From NCBI RefSeq assembly GCF_010731295.1, contig NZ_AP022579.1, forward strand, positions 558,001 to 622,000: a DNA stretch of 64,000 nt, in the 5' to 3' direction. Shown here one piece after another: positions 9,512-19,628 of this stretch (positions are counted from its first letter, which is position 1; the number at the start of each line of letters is the position of its first letter). A model generated the notes under the pieces. That model made no database searches, was not told the origin of the DNA, and saw only the letters and a program-made list of their open reading frames with translations. Both the position numbers and the translations under genes were made by a program. Source of the stretch: Mycolicibacterium boenickei (lineage in GTDB: Bacteria; Actinomycetota; Actinomycetes; Mycobacteriales; Mycobacteriaceae).

Positions 9512-10393
9512 CTAGTGGATGACCGAATTCCTCACCCGGTCAACCGTCCACACCGCCAGCCAGATCCCGCACGCGATCGTGACGATCACGAAGCTCGGCG
9601 GCATGTTGAAGATCGCCGATACCGCCAGCCCGGCCCACACCGAAACCACGCTGATCCCGGTCGAGATCGTCATCGCGAGAACCGGCCGGGCCGTCACCAT
9701 GATCGCCGTCGCGGCCGGGGTGACGACGAGCGCGAACAACAGCAGCGTGCCCACGGCGAGCACCGCCATCGTCACCGCGATCCCCAGCAGAACCATGAAC
9801 AGCACCGACAACACGCGCACCGGTATCCCCTTGGCCTCGGCCACCTGCGCGTTGACCGAGGCGAACAGCAGTGGGCGGAAAACGAATACGACGGTGGCGG
9901 CCAGCACGAGCAGCAGCGCGGTGAAGGTCAGCAATTGCTGATGCGTGATGGCCAGCAGGTTGCCGAACAAGACGTTGGTCAGCGTGGACGAATTCTTGGT
10001 CGCCAGCGAGTTGAAGAACAGGCCGAAGCCGGTGGCCAGGGCCAGCACCGTGCCGGTGGCGACCTCGCGATCGTGGGCCCGACTGCCCAGTGCCCCGATC
10101 ACGAGGGCTCCGCCGACGCAGAACGCGCCAAGACCCAACCCGACCGGAAGCCCGAGCAGCGCCGCACCGGTGGCGCCGGGCAGACCGATGTGGGCCAGTG
10201 CATGGGCGGCGAACGCGGTATTGCGCACGATGACGAAATAGCCGATCAGCCCGGCCGCCAACGCCACCAGCGTGCCGCCGATCAATGCGTTGCGCATGAA
10301 CGCCGAGGTCAGGATCTGCCACCAGTTGTGCTGGTAGCCCAGTGCCAGAGTGCTTTGGGCGAACGTGCCCTGCGCCAGCAGACCCGCCGACAT
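9512..10393 (-). CDS. znuB: Zinc ABC transporter permease ZnuB
   Basis: Hydrophobic 293-residue ABC-3 family permease with about eight membrane segments (for example GGTLVALAAGLIGYFVIV, VVSVWAGLAVSAIFNM) and the family-typical AHALAHIGLPGATGAALLG near residue 65. ATG 10393 is preferred (AGGAG six bases upstream; overlaps the znuC stop as TGATG); GTG 10396 is one codon upstream. Third gene of znuA-znuC-znuB, whose start carries a Zur-type operator. Zinc is inferred from the SBP and the operators; manganese is possible in this family but less likely. Confidence 0.88.
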   Translation of the reverse strand: MSAGLLAQGTFAQSTLALGYQHNWWQILTSAFMRNALIGGTLVALAAGLIGYFVIVRNTAFAAHALAHIGLPGATGAALLGLPVGLGLGAFCVGGALVIGALGSRAHDREVATGTVLALATGFGLFFNSLATKNSSTLTNVLFGNLLAITHQQLLTFTALLLVLAATVVFVFRPLLFASVNAQVAEAKGIPVRVLSVLFMVLLGIAVTMAVLAVGTLLLFALVVTPAATAIMVTARPVLAMTISTGISVVSVWAGLAVSAIFNMPPSFVIVTIACGIWLAVWTVDRVRNSVIH

Positions 10394-11169
10394 CACCCAC
10401 TCCTCATGTACATCTGCCCCAGTGGGGTGTGGGCCACCTGCACCTTGGTCCCGTACAGGTGGGTCAGCAACTCGGCATCGACCACCTCGTCGATGGCCGC
10501 GTGGTGAGCGTGTCCGTCGAGCAGATAGATGGCGCTGTCGAGCACGCTAAGCAGTGGGTTGAGGTCATGGGCGACAACAAGAATCGTCACGCCCAGGTCC
10601 TGGTTGAGCCGGGCCAGCAACTGCACGATCTCGTGCTGGTTGCGCAGGTCGAGGGCGGCCAGCGGTTCGTCGAGGATCAGCATCCTCGGATGTCCGACAA
10701 GGGCATTGGCCAGCGCGATGCGCTGCCGTTGGCCGCCGGACAGTTCCGAGAGTCGCATGGTCGCGAACCCGGTGGCCTCGACCGACGCCAGGGCCTCGTC
10801 GACGCGGGCCCGGTCGGCGGCCGACGTCCGGGTGAAACCCCACCTGCGACCGGTGAGGCCGAGGGTCACCGCACCGCGGGCCCGGATGGCCTCCCCCGCA
10901 CCCGCCGCGTAATCCTGCGGGACGTAGCCGATCAGGTCGTTGTGCTCACCCGGTGCGCCACCGAGCACCCGCACCGATCCCGACGCCGCGGGCAGCAGGC
11001 CAAGGATGACCTGCAGCATCGTGGACTTGCCCGACCCGTTGGAGCCGATCAGTGCGACGATGCCGCCGGCCGGGATCTCGAAGGTGCCCTCCGACCAGAT
11101 GAGCCGTCCCCCGCGCACGGCGCTGACATCGTCGAAGACGAGGGCAGGCGGGTCCGCACTGCCGGGCAC
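10393..11169 (-). CDS. znuC: Zinc ABC transporter ATPase ZnuC
   Basis: 258-residue ABC ATPase energising zinc import. Walker A GSNGSGKST (near residue 43), signature LSGGQRQRIALANAL, Walker B ILDEPLAALDL, H-loop VAHDLN. The GTG at 11169 overlapping the znuA stop (TAGTG) was chosen; the open frame continues 18 codons upstream inside znuA but without family similarity. Shine-Dalgarno is weak, fitting translational coupling to znuA. Confidence 0.9.
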   Translation of the reverse strand: MPGSADPPALVFDDVSAVRGGRLIWSEGTFEIPAGGIVALIGSNGSGKSTMLQVILGLLPAASGSVRVLGGAPGEHNDLIGYVPQDYAAGAGEAIRARGAVTLGLTGRRWGFTRTSAADRARVDEALASVEATGFATMRLSELSGGQRQRIALANALVGHPRMLILDEPLAALDLRNQHEIVQLLARLNQDLGVTILVVAHDLNPLLSVLDSAIYLLDGHAHHAAIDEVVDAELLTHLYGTKVQVAHTPLGQMYMRSG

Positions 11170-12137
11170 TAGACCTGTATTCCGAGCGCTTTGGCGAGCG
11201 CCGTCAATTGGTTCACCTGCCAAGCCTCGAACGAATCCGCTCCCGGCGCCACCGTTTCGGTGACATCGACCACCGGAATACCCGCGCCCTCGGCGGCAGC
11301 CCGGATCTGTTTGGGCAGCGAACCCTCGGTCTGGGTGTTGTAGATCAGCACGTCGGCACCGTGGTCGGCGAGCAGGCGCAGGAACGCGTCGAGGTCGGCC
11401 GGCGACGGGTCGGCCTCGTTGGACGCGGCAGCCTGATAGCCCGCCGGGGTCGCGTTGACCAGGCCGACTGCGGCGGCCATGTCGTCGAACACGGCCTCGG
11501 TCGCGGCGTAGCGCTTGCCGGAAGCCTTTGCCTTGATGTCGGCGATCAGCTGTTGATAGGGCTGCATCGAAGTGTTGAACTCGGCGCGGCGCTGCGCGAA
11601 GTAATCGCGCGCATCGGGAGCCAGCTGCCCCAGTTCCTCGGTCACCGTGTCGGCGACACCGGTCACCGCTTCCGGGTTGTACCAGGCGTGCGGGTTGTTC
11701 GAGTGTTCGTGGGCATGGCCGCCGTCCCCGTCACCGTGGTCATGATCGTCATCGCCGGTTCCGACGGCAGAGACGACGACGGCATTCGGTGCGGTGCTCT
11801 GCGCCAGCTTGGCCGCCCACTCGTCGTAGTGCCCTCCGTTGATCACCACCAACTGCGCGCCCTGGAACTTGGCCGCATCCGCAGGCGACGGCTCGAAGTC
11901 GTGCGGGTCGACCGACGAGCCGGCCAGCACCGTGGTCACCTTCGCGCAGTCTCCGCCCAGTGCGGACACGATGTCGCCCCACTGGTCGACGCTGACGACC
12001 ACGTTGACCGGTGTGGTCACGCAGTTCCCTGCGGACTCGGCCGGTTGGGCCTCATCGGCGCCGCAGGCGGCGAGGGCGAACGGTGTGGCCAGCAGCAACG
12101 CGGTGGCCGCGGCACGGAGATTCAGGGGCAGGAGCAC
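11169..12137 (-). CDS. znuA: Zinc-binding lipoprotein ZnuA
   Basis: Cluster A-I metal-binding protein delivering zinc to ZnuBC. Lipoprotein signal with lipobox ALAAC, then a mature domain with the ligand His in VDPHDFEPSPADAAK, the charged His-rich loop DDDHDHGDGDGGHAHEH typical of zinc (not manganese) receptors, and NPHAWYNPEAV. GTG 12137 (MLLPLNLRAAATALLLATPF) is preferred because the upstream ATG 12161 would place the Zur-type operator inside the gene; TATCGT ending 7 bases before the GTG suggests a leaderless transcript. Start confidence is moderate. Confidence 0.88.
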   Translation of the reverse strand: MLLPLNLRAAATALLLATPFALAACGADEAQPAESAGNCVTTPVNVVVSVDQWGDIVSALGGDCAKVTTVLAGSSVDPHDFEPSPADAAKFQGAQLVVINGGHYDEWAAKLAQSTAPNAVVVSAVGTGDDDHDHGDGDGGHAHEHSNNPHAWYNPEAVTGVADTVTEELGQLAPDARDYFAQRRAEFNTSMQPYQQLIADIKAKASGKRYAATEAVFDDMAAAVGLVNATPAGYQAAASNEADPSPADLDAFLRLLADHGADVLIYNTQTEGSLPKQIRAAAEGAGIPVVDVTETVAPGADSFEAWQVNQLTALAKALGIQV

Positions 12138-12145
12138 GGCGATAA

Positions 12146-12160
12146 CGATAACCGTTTGCA
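12146..12160. promoter_or_regulatory. Zur-type operator at znuA start
   Basis: CGATAACCGTTTGCA aligns with three other operators in this window (12192, 15749, 23575) that share the shape nGAnAnyCrTTTnCA. It overlaps the predicted znuA promoter, 9 bases from the chosen start. Confidence 0.66.
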
Positions 12161-12191
12161 TTAGCGGATGCACGTCCGGATGATGATTTAT

Positions 12192-12206
12192 TGAAAATCG
12201 TTTTCA
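12192..12206. promoter_or_regulatory. Zur-type operator upstream of cobW
   Basis: TGAAAATCGTTTTCA, a near-perfect palindrome resembling the mycobacterial Zur box. It lies 15 bases before the cobW ATG and close to znuA on the other side. Confidence 0.85.
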
Positions 12207-12221
12207 TTAAGGAGTGTCCCG

Positions 12222-13352
<1,131 letters not shown>

Positions 13353-13370
13353 GCGGCTTGACGCCGAAAG

Positions 13371-13415
13371 GCCACTTATGACACGCAATTTGGTCATACG
13401 CGTGTCATAAGTGGC
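13371..13415. terminator. Long inverted repeat between convergent cobW and aztD-like gene
   Basis: GCCACTTATGACACGC (13371-13386) and its exact reverse complement (13400-13415), 16 bp with a 13-base loop, preceded by ACGCCGAAA as in the hairpin at 8321. Located between converging genes; probable bidirectional terminator. Confidence 0.62.
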
Positions 13416-13431
13416 CACCCGACCACGACAC

Positions 13432-14589
13432 TCAGTGCTCGTGGCCCACGGTTCCGCTGAGCTCATTGGGCGCCTGATCGAGCGTCACCGACGCGCCTTT
13501 CTCGCCGGATTCGACATCGACGGCGTGAATCTGCCTGGTGGCCGGGTCGGTGACGAAGACGTCGTGGCCGCGGGCGAACACGCTCGGCCGGGGCTGCTGC
13601 CAGTCCTCGGGTTCGGTCCACGGCGCGACCACCGCGATCGTCTTGAGGGTGCGCCCAGATGCCGGATCGATGACGTGGAGATTGCCGTCCGTACCGAGGA
13701 TGAGGCCTTCGGCGTGCGGCCCCCGCGCCAGCGACCGGAACGAGTAGCTGACCGCCTGCGGGAGCGACACCAGACGCAGTTGGTCGGTTGCGGTGTCGAC
13801 GAGGGCGAACCGGTTGGGCCGCTCCAGCTCGGCATCGGGGTCGACCTTGTAGTCGCCCAGCGCCACCGGTGAGTCCTGGTGCCCGCGAACGGTTCCCACC
13901 CGGCCGTATTGGTCCGGGGCGGCGACCTTGGTGAAGGCGCCGTCGGAGAAGGTCAACGCGCCGTTCTCACAGCCGAAAACCAAAGTGGAGGCCTCCACGA
14001 CCGTTTCTCCGTGTATGCCGGGGCACTCGGCACTGCGAGCGATCTCCCGATCCGAGGCGTCGAATGCGACTGCGCCGCTGCGCTCGTCGGAATTGCCTTC
14101 GCTGCGTACCCAGCTCCCGTCATCGAGAACCACGGCGACGCCGTGATGCGGCTGCGGTGCCTTCATACCTCGCATCCGCGGTACAGAGGCCGCGAGCTCG
14201 TGTGGGTCGAGCACGGTGATCTCACCGGAGCCGTCGGCGAACAGCACGGTGTGCTCGCCGTGGGCGACAACGTGACCGGGCTCGTCGGCCATGAAGGTGG
14301 TGTCGGTCAGCTCACCGGCCGACGCGTCGAGCAGGCGGAAACCCTGATCGGTGGTCACCATCACATGCGTGTCGTCACCGGCGGGGTTGACCCGCAGGAA
14401 TCCCTCCAGCGGCACGTCGGCTTTGACCTGCAAGGTGTTGCCGTCCAACACATACAACCCACCGTCATAGGTGACCACCAGCGGATCGGGTATCGGCTCC
14501 CGCGCCGCCGGCGGCGTCTCGCCACCCCCACAACCGGTCAGCGCCACCGCGAGCGCACTGACCAGCAGGACCTTCATGGACTTCGGCAT
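13432..14589 (-). CDS. AztD-like secreted zinc chaperone, beta-propeller lipoprotein (copy 1)
   Basis: 385 residues. Lipoprotein signal MKVLLVSALAVALTGC, then repeated blade-like strands (LVVTYDGGLYVLDGNTLQV, VLFADGSGEITVLDPHELA, GLILGTDGNLHVIDPASG, DVFVTDPATRQIHAVDVESG) characteristic of a beta-propeller and resembling AztD, the periplasmic zinc chaperone that loads an AztC receptor. His-containing sites PQPHHGVAVV and C-terminal GHEH could bind metal. ATG 14589 is preceded by AAGGAG. It follows the paralogous gene by 27 bases in the same direction and is likely Zur-controlled from the box at 15749. Confidence 0.75.
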   Translation of the reverse strand: MPKSMKVLLVSALAVALTGCGGGETPPAAREPIPDPLVVTYDGGLYVLDGNTLQVKADVPLEGFLRVNPAGDDTHVMVTTDQGFRLLDASAGELTDTTFMADEPGHVVAHGEHTVLFADGSGEITVLDPHELAASVPRMRGMKAPQPHHGVAVVLDDGSWVRSEGNSDERSGAVAFDASDREIARSAECPGIHGETVVEASTLVFGCENGALTFSDGAFTKVAAPDQYGRVGTVRGHQDSPVALGDYKVDPDAELERPNRFALVDTATDQLRLVSLPQAVSYSFRSLARGPHAEGLILGTDGNLHVIDPASGRTLKTIAVVAPWTEPEDWQQPRPSVFARGHDVFVTDPATRQIHAVDVESGEKGASVTLDQAPNELSGTVGHEH

Positions 14590-14616
14590 TCGTTCTCCTT
14601 CTTGCATGTTGGGGAA

Positions 14617-15729
14617 TCACCAGCCCGCGGCTGCCAGGTGATCCGGGGTGACTTCCGTGCGGTGCGTGCGCACCACCCGCAAGCCGTCCGCGTAGTCGAT
14701 TTCGTGCACTGCCCTTGCCGTTGAGTCGTTGACGTAGGCCCGCCCGGCACCCACCTCGATCACCGGCGTGCCGACCGGAGCGGCGAGCAGGGCGATGCGG
14801 CCGATGTTCGCACCTGCCGCCACATCGAGCGCGTGCAGGACGCCGTCTCGGGTCAGGGCCAGCACGGTGGTGGCATCGGCGGTGTTCACGGCGACCACGC
14901 CGGGAAGCCGCATCGATGCCCAGCGGCGGCCGTTGAGCAGCCACACCTCGTCACCGGCCACCGCGGCCACGGAGTTACCGGTCCTGCGGTATCCGAAGGG
15001 ACCCAACGGCATTGAGGGCCGAGATGCTCCGAACGGGATATCTTCGGCCACGAGTGCCCCGCCGCGCCGGGAGATCCGCAGTGCGCCGTCGCGACACCCG
15101 AGCACCGCTGTCCGGCGCAATACCGCCGCACCGGTGACCTCGGGGCAGTGTCCGAGGACCGTGGCCTGCCCGGCGCCGTGCCTGACCAGTCCGGGCTCGG
15201 TCACCGTCAACAAGTCCTTGCCGAATGCCACTGCGGCCCTTGCATGGTCCGCTCCCGGCACGGTCGCCGCGGACGGGTCCTCGCGGGGGAAGGCCTCCCG
15301 GTTCAGCGATTCGACCGCGCCGTCTCCGCGGAGCACGACGGTCGACGCCCCATCGCCGCGCACCGCGGCCACCCGGCCGTCGATCCGGCCCACCACCGCC
15401 GGCGGCACGACGTAGTAATGCGAGTGATCGCCGTGGTCATACGTCCACGCCCCGCCGTCGAGGATCGTCAGGCCGGCCTCCTCGCGCAGGTAGGCATATC
15501 GGCCGTCGCCACTCACGGCGTCGACACGACCGAACCGTCCGAGACCGGTCTCGGCCGCATCGGCGACGTCGAACACCGCAGCCGCACCCGTCTGGCGCTC
15601 CACCAGGACCAGGCGCGTCACGGGCCGCCCGGATTCCCGAGGCGCCGCCGACGGCCGGGGATCGGGGGTCGCCGAGCAACCGGCCGACAACACACCGACG
15701 AGCGCTATCGCCCGGGCCCAGTTCAGCAC
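14617..15729 (-). CDS. AztD-like secreted zinc chaperone, beta-propeller lipoprotein (copy 2)
   Basis: 370 residues with lipobox LSAGC after a short signal (MLNWARAIALVGVL), followed by propeller-type repeats (RLVLVERQTGAAAVFDVAD, DEVWLLNGRRW, RAYVNDSTARAVHEIDYADG). A His cluster, TYDHGDHSHYYV near residue 95, is a candidate zinc site. It shares blade pattern with the adjacent copy 1 but little direct identity, so an old duplication or two separate recruitments are possible. GTG start; the Zur-type operator lies 20-34 bases upstream, overlapping the expected core promoter. Confidence 0.72.
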   Translation of the reverse strand: MLNWARAIALVGVLSAGCSATPDPRPSAAPRESGRPVTRLVLVERQTGAAAVFDVADAAETGLGRFGRVDAVSGDGRYAYLREEAGLTILDGGAWTYDHGDHSHYYVVPPAVVGRIDGRVAAVRGDGASTVVLRGDGAVESLNREAFPREDPSAATVPGADHARAAVAFGKDLLTVTEPGLVRHGAGQATVLGHCPEVTGAAVLRRTAVLGCRDGALRISRRGGALVAEDIPFGASRPSMPLGPFGYRRTGNSVAAVAGDEVWLLNGRRWASMRLPGVVAVNTADATTVLALTRDGVLHALDVAAGANIGRIALLAAPVGTPVIEVGAGRAYVNDSTARAVHEIDYADGLRVVRTHRTEVTPDHLAAAGW

Positions 15730-15748
15730 CCCAAACTCTTATCATTAA

Positions 15749-15763
15749 TGACATTCATTTTCA
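15749..15763. promoter_or_regulatory. Zur-type operator between aztD-like copy 2 and bluB
   Basis: TGACATTCATTTTCA fits the four-site alignment seen in this window. Distance favours control of the minus-strand aztD-like pair; it lies 48 bases upstream of the bluB start. Confidence 0.68.
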
Positions 15764-15810
15764 ATAAGGTCGGTGTCCGGCGCCCCCGAGGGCCCACATA
15801 AGCTCGGTCC

Positions 15811-16470
15811 GTGTCTGAGCACGCCTTCAACCCCGACGAGCGCCGCGCCGTCTACCGGGCCATCGCCGAACGTCGCGACATGCGCCGATTCGTCCCCGGC
15901 AGCACAGTGCCGCCAGAGGTCCTCGGCCGGCTGCTGCAGGCCGCCCACGCGGCGCCGAGCGTCGGCCTGATGCAGCCGTGGCGGTTCATCCGGATCACCG
16001 ACGACGCGCTGCGCGGCAAGATCCACGCCCTGGTCGACCAGGAGCGCATCCACACCGCCGACGCGCTCGGGGTTCGCGGCGACGAGTTCCTGGCCCTGAA
16101 GGTGGAAGGCATCCTCAACTGCGCCGAACTGTTCGTCGTCGCCCTGGGCGAGAACCGCGACCGGCACATCTTCGGCCGCCGCACCCTCCCGCAGATGGAC
16201 CTGGCCTCGGTGTCCTGCGCCATCCAGAACATGTGGCTGGCCGCGCGCGCCGAAGGGCTCGGCATGGGTTGGGTGTCGATCTTCCAGCCGGCGCCGCTCG
16301 CCGAGCTGATGGGCATGCCCGACGATGCCGAGCCCGTGGCGATCCTGTGCCTGGGTCCGGTTCCCGAGTTCCCGGACCGGCCGGTGCTGGAGATCGAGCA
16401 CTGGACCGTCGGTCGCCCGCTGCCCGAATTCGTGGCGGAGAACGAGTGGCCGGCGGAGGCATCGCCTTAG
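15811..16470 (+). CDS. bluB: 5,6-dimethylbenzimidazole synthase BluB
   Basis: Flavin-destroying enzyme of the nitroreductase fold that turns FMNH2 into DMB, the lower ligand of cobalamin. 219 residues with AERRDMRRFVPGSTVPPEVL (flavin loop), AAPSVGLMQPWRFI and the C-terminal GLGMGWVSIFQP and EWP ending typical of BluB. GTG start with TAAGCT ending 6 bases upstream, so probably leaderless. First of four codirectional genes (bluB, pxpA, permease, TIGR03943-like). Confidence 0.9.
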   Translation: MSEHAFNPDERRAVYRAIAERRDMRRFVPGSTVPPEVLGRLLQAAHAAPSVGLMQPWRFIRITDDALRGKIHALVDQERIHTADALGVRGDEFLALKVEGILNCAELFVVALGENRDRHIFGRRTLPQMDLASVSCAIQNMWLAARAEGLGMGWVSIFQPAPLAELMGMPDDAEPVAILCLGPVPEFPDRPVLEIEHWTVGRPLPEFVAENEWPAEASP

Positions 16471-16479
16471 GCTGGTCGG

Positions 16480-17241
16480 GTGGCCGCCTCCGTGGATCTC
16501 AATGCCGACCTCGGTGAGAGCTTCGGCGCGTGGAAGCTCGGTGACGACGAGGCCATGCTCAGGCTGGTCACCAGCGCCAATGTGGCCTGCGGCTTCCACG
16601 CCGGGGACCCGGCACTGCTGCTGCGCACCTGCCGCGAGGCCGCGGCAGGGGGCGTACGCGTCGGCGCCCAGGTGAGCTACCGGGATCTGGCCGGTTTCGG
16701 CAGACGCTTCATCGACGTCACCCCCGAGGATCTGACCGCCGACGTGATCTACCAGATCGGCGCCCTGCAGGGGATCGCCCAAGCCGCGGGCACCGCGGTG
16801 AGCTACGTGAAACCCCATGGCGCGCTGTACAACACAATCGTCGGCCATCCCGAGCAGGCCGCCGCCGTCGCAGCCGCGGTAGCGGCCGTGGACGCCGGGC
16901 TGCCCGTGCTCGGCCTGTCCGGTTCCGTGTTCTTCGAAGAGGCGGCGCGGCGCGGGCTGCGCACCGTGGCCGAGGCCTTCGCGGACCGCGCCTACCAGGC
17001 CAACGGCACGCTGGTGTCCCGCCGCGAACCCGGCGCCGTGCTGCACGACGCTTCCGAGATCGCCGAGCGGGTGGCAGGCATGGTGATGGCGGGACAGGTC
17101 ACCGCGGTGGACGGATCCGTCATTCCGGTGACAGTGGAATCGGTTTGCGTACACGGAGATTCGCCGGGCGCGGTGGAGATCGCGACGGCGGTGCGCGACC
17201 GCCTGGTCGCCGAGGGGATCGCGCCGAGCCCCTTCTGCTGA
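16480..17241 (+). CDS. pxpA: LamB/YcsF family 5-oxoprolinase subunit A
   Basis: 253 residues with the family signature at the N-terminus ([20 protein letters not shown]), [12 protein letters not shown] near 30 and [10 protein letters not shown] near 108. PxpA works with PxpB and PxpC in ATP-dependent cleavage of 5-oxoproline. Neither partner gene is in this window, so the subunit is an orphan here. GTG start 9 bases after bluB. Confidence 0.9.
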   Translation: MAASVDLNADLGESFGAWKLGDDEAMLRLVTSANVACGFHAGDPALLLRTCREAAAGGVRVGAQVSYRDLAGFGRRFIDVTPEDLTADVIYQIGALQGIAQAAGTAVSYVKPHGALYNTIVGHPEQAAAVAAAVAAVDAGLPVLGLSGSVFFEEAARRGLRTVAEAFADRAYQANGTLVSRREPGAVLHDASEIAERVAGMVMAGQVTAVDGSVIPVTVESVCVHGDSPGAVEIATAVRDRLVAEGIAPSPFC

Positions 17242-17266
17242 CAGGTTCGCCTGGCATGATGGCCGC

Positions 17267-18268
17267 GTGGTGGCAAACCCGGCGGTGAGGCGTTGGCGGC
17301 CGAGTTCCATGCAAGTGCTGGTGGTCGGTGTCATTGCGTTGGCCTTGGCCGGCACCACGCTGCAGGCCTTCGTCGAGAACACCCCCGACGTGGCGACAGC
17401 GGCCACCGTGTTCTGCGGTGTGTTCGTCCAGGCCCTGCCCTTTCTGGCACTCGGCGTGGTGATCAGCGGGCTGATCGCGGTCTTCGTCACGCCCGACCGG
17501 CTCGCCCGCTGGCTGCCGAGACGCCGGGGCGTGGCGATCCTGGCCGCCGGTGTGGGCGGTGCGGCGCTACCCGGCTGTGAATGCGGTTCGGTGCCGGTGG
17601 CACGCAGGCTGTTCGGCGACGATGCCGAGGACGGCACCGTGGGGGCAGCCGCATTGACCTTCATGCTCGCGGCACCGGCCATCAATCCCGTCGTGCTGGT
17701 GGCGACCGCCGTCGCGTTCCCCGGCCATCCGCAGATGGTCGCCGCCCGCTGCGCCGCGTCACTGTTCACCGCGCTGATCATGGGAGCGCTCTGGGCCCGG
17801 TTCGGCAGCCCCGAGTGGATCACCCGCCGCCTGCCCAAGCCGCATCACGACGAAGGTTCGCGGTGGTCAGTGTTCACCGAAGCCGCCCGCCACGACTTCC
17901 TCTCGGCGGCCTCATATCTGGTCGTCGGCGCCGCCGCCGCGGCCGCCCTGCACGTACTGGTTCCACCCTGGGTGTACGAACATCTGGCGGGGCAGCTCGT
18001 ACTCGGAGTGCTCGTCATGGCGATGCTCGCTGTGGTGCTGGCGTTGTGTTCGGAAGCGGATGCGTTCGTCGCGGCCAGCCTGACCATGCTGCCGCTGCTG
18101 CCCCGGTTGGTGTTCCTGGTGGTCGGACCAGCCGTCGACATCAAGCTGTTCGCGATGCAGGCCGGAATGTTCGGCCGCGCGTTCGCCGTCCGGTTCGCCC
18201 CCGCCACGTTCGTGGTCGCGACACTGGTGGCGACCGCCGTCGGCCTGCTGATCCTGGGGCCGCAGTGA
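17267..18268 (+). CDS. UPF0718-type membrane permease
   Basis: 333 residues with about eight membrane segments in two halves. Conserved PGCECGSVPVARRL (CxC) near residue 103 and CSEADAFVAASL near 262 identify the YraQ/UPF0718 permease family, whose substrate is not established. It overlaps the following TIGR03943-like gene by GTGA; the two families co-occur often and have been linked with metal homeostasis. Lies at the end of a run starting near a Zur-type box. Confidence 0.82.
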   Translation: MVANPAVRRWRPSSMQVLVVGVIALALAGTTLQAFVENTPDVATAATVFCGVFVQALPFLALGVVISGLIAVFVTPDRLARWLPRRRGVAILAAGVGGAALPGCECGSVPVARRLFGDDAEDGTVGAAALTFMLAAPAINPVVLVATAVAFPGHPQMVAARCAASLFTALIMGALWARFGSPEWITRRLPKPHHDEGSRWSVFTEAARHDFLSAASYLVVGAAAAAALHVLVPPWVYEHLAGQLVLGVLVMAMLAVVLALCSEADAFVAASLTMLPLLPRLVFLVVGPAVDIKLFAMQAGMFGRAFAVRFAPATFVVATLVATAVGLLILGPQ

Positions 18269-18981
18269 GCCGCGAGACCGAGAACGCGCTGCTGCTGCTG
18301 ATCGGGGTCAGCACCGCGCTCATCACCATCAGCGGTGCCTACACCCGCTACGTCAAACCGGGCCTGCTGCCCTACCTCGCCGCGACCGCGATCTTGCTCA
18401 TCGCGCTGGCCCTCGCCGCGATCGTGCGCGACATCCGACACGGCCGCCGCGAGGACGGACCGGACGAAGCTCACGACCATCCGCACTCCCCCGGCATCGC
18501 GTGGCTCCTGCTCATCCCGATCGCACTGCTGGCGTTCGTGGTGCCTCCGGCGATTCGTCCCGATGCCGCGTCAGTGACCGAGGTGTCGACCGATGTGCTG
18601 CGCCGGCCGTTTCCGCCGCTGCCCGACGGCCCGGCTCCGGAGATCTCGCTGCCCCAAGCGCTGATTCGCGTGGCCCAGGACTCCGCGGGCACCCTGGACA
18701 ACCGCACGATCACCGTCACCGGGTTCACCATGCGCGACGGTGACCGCAGCGACCTGGCTCGGGTGGTGATCATCTGCTGCGCGGCCGACGCTCAGCTGGC
18801 CCGCATTCGCCTCTCCGGGCCTGCGGCGGCCCAGGTGGCCGGCTATCCGGACAACACCTGGATCAAGGTGGTGGGCACGATCCCGGCGGGACAGAGCGAT
18901 TCGAGCCGGCGCTCCATTCCGACGATGACAGCCCTGAGCGTGACCCGCACCGAACCCCCGGCACGTCCGTACGCCTACTGA
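18265..18981 (+). CDS. TIGR03943-family putative permease subunit
   Basis: 238 residues. Membrane segments near 7-24, 30-50 and 80-97, a His-rich cytosolic loop EAHDHPHSPG that may bind metal, then a soluble C-terminal domain containing VIICCAADAQLARIRLSG, typical of the YcgQ/DUF1980 family. GTG start overlaps the permease stop by four bases, indicating a two-component unit. Specificity unknown; zinc is an inference from context. Confidence 0.8.
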   Translation: MSRETENALLLLIGVSTALITISGAYTRYVKPGLLPYLAATAILLIALALAAIVRDIRHGRREDGPDEAHDHPHSPGIAWLLLIPIALLAFVVPPAIRPDAASVTEVSTDVLRRPFPPLPDGPAPEISLPQALIRVAQDSAGTLDNRTITVTGFTMRDGDRSDLARVVIICCAADAQLARIRLSGPAAAQVAGYPDNTWIKVVGTIPAGQSDSSRRSIPTMTALSVTRTEPPARPYAY

Positions 18982-19628
18982 CGCGTGAGCCCGCAATCAC
19001 CGCATTTCGATCCGCCGGGGACCCGGTAGTACAGGCAACAGCTGCGCCGGCGGAACGTGAGGCCGCGCAGGTAGCCGGTGCCGACCAGGTCCCCGGTCGC
19101 CAACAGCGATTCGGTGAGATCGCGGGCGTCGTCGGCCAACTCCGGTCGCACCCTGGCGAGCTCATGGGCCGCCGCCACCAGAGCGGCAGCGGCGTTGCCG
19201 TACAGCAACCGTGGTGCCATCTTGACCCGCAAGCCGGCGGCCAGCGGCTCGAGGTGCTCGGTGATCACGCTCCGGTACAACCGCTGTGGCAGTGGGCCGT
19301 CGACGGGTGTGCCCACCGGGACCGGTAACCGGAGTTCGGTACTGGTGGCATGGCGTTGCAGATCCGCGAGGTCGGGCAGCACGCCGTATCGCAGGGCACA
19401 TGCCAGCAGCGGTGACCACAACCGCGAGGCATGACTGAACTGGACCAGAGACGCGCCGATGCGCAGATCCGTGGTGCGGTTTCGCGCGGCGGTCGCGTCG
19501 ACGAGGTCGGCGCAGCCCTGCTCGTAACAGCGTTGCACCGGAACCCAGTCAGTCGGATCGCCACCGAAGGCGATCGCGAAGAAGCCTCCGTACAAGGCGA
19601 TCTCGCGCAGTTGCGGGTCGATGTTCAT
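18975..19628 (-). CDS. FhuF-like (2Fe-2S) reductase family protein
   Basis: 217 residues ending in the FhuF C-terminal cluster motif, seen as SCCLYYRVPGGSKCGDCG (C-C-x10-C-x2-C). FhuF proteins bind a 2Fe-2S cluster and reduce ferric siderophores. Here it is the last gene of an operon headed by a cobalamin riboswitch, and its ATG overlaps the ATPase stop (ATGA), so its natural substrate may be a corrinoid rather than an iron chelate (inference). Its stop overlaps the convergent TIGR03943-like gene by 7 bases. Confidence 0.8.
   Translation of the reverse strand: MNIDPQLREIALYGGFFAIAFGGDPTDWVPVQRCYEQGCADLVDATAARNRTTDLRIGASLVQFSHASRLWSPLLACALRYGVLPDLADLQRHATSTELRLPVPVGTPVDGPLPQRLYRSVITEHLEPLAAGLRVKMAPRLLYGNAAAALVAAAHELARVRPELADDARDLTESLLATGDLVGTGYLRGLTFRRRSCCLYYRVPGGSKCGDCGLTRQ

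Noticed and set aside
15745..17838. Minus-strand open frame of about 697 codons
   Set aside because: Antisense to bluB, pxpA and the permease, all of which have clear family motifs.
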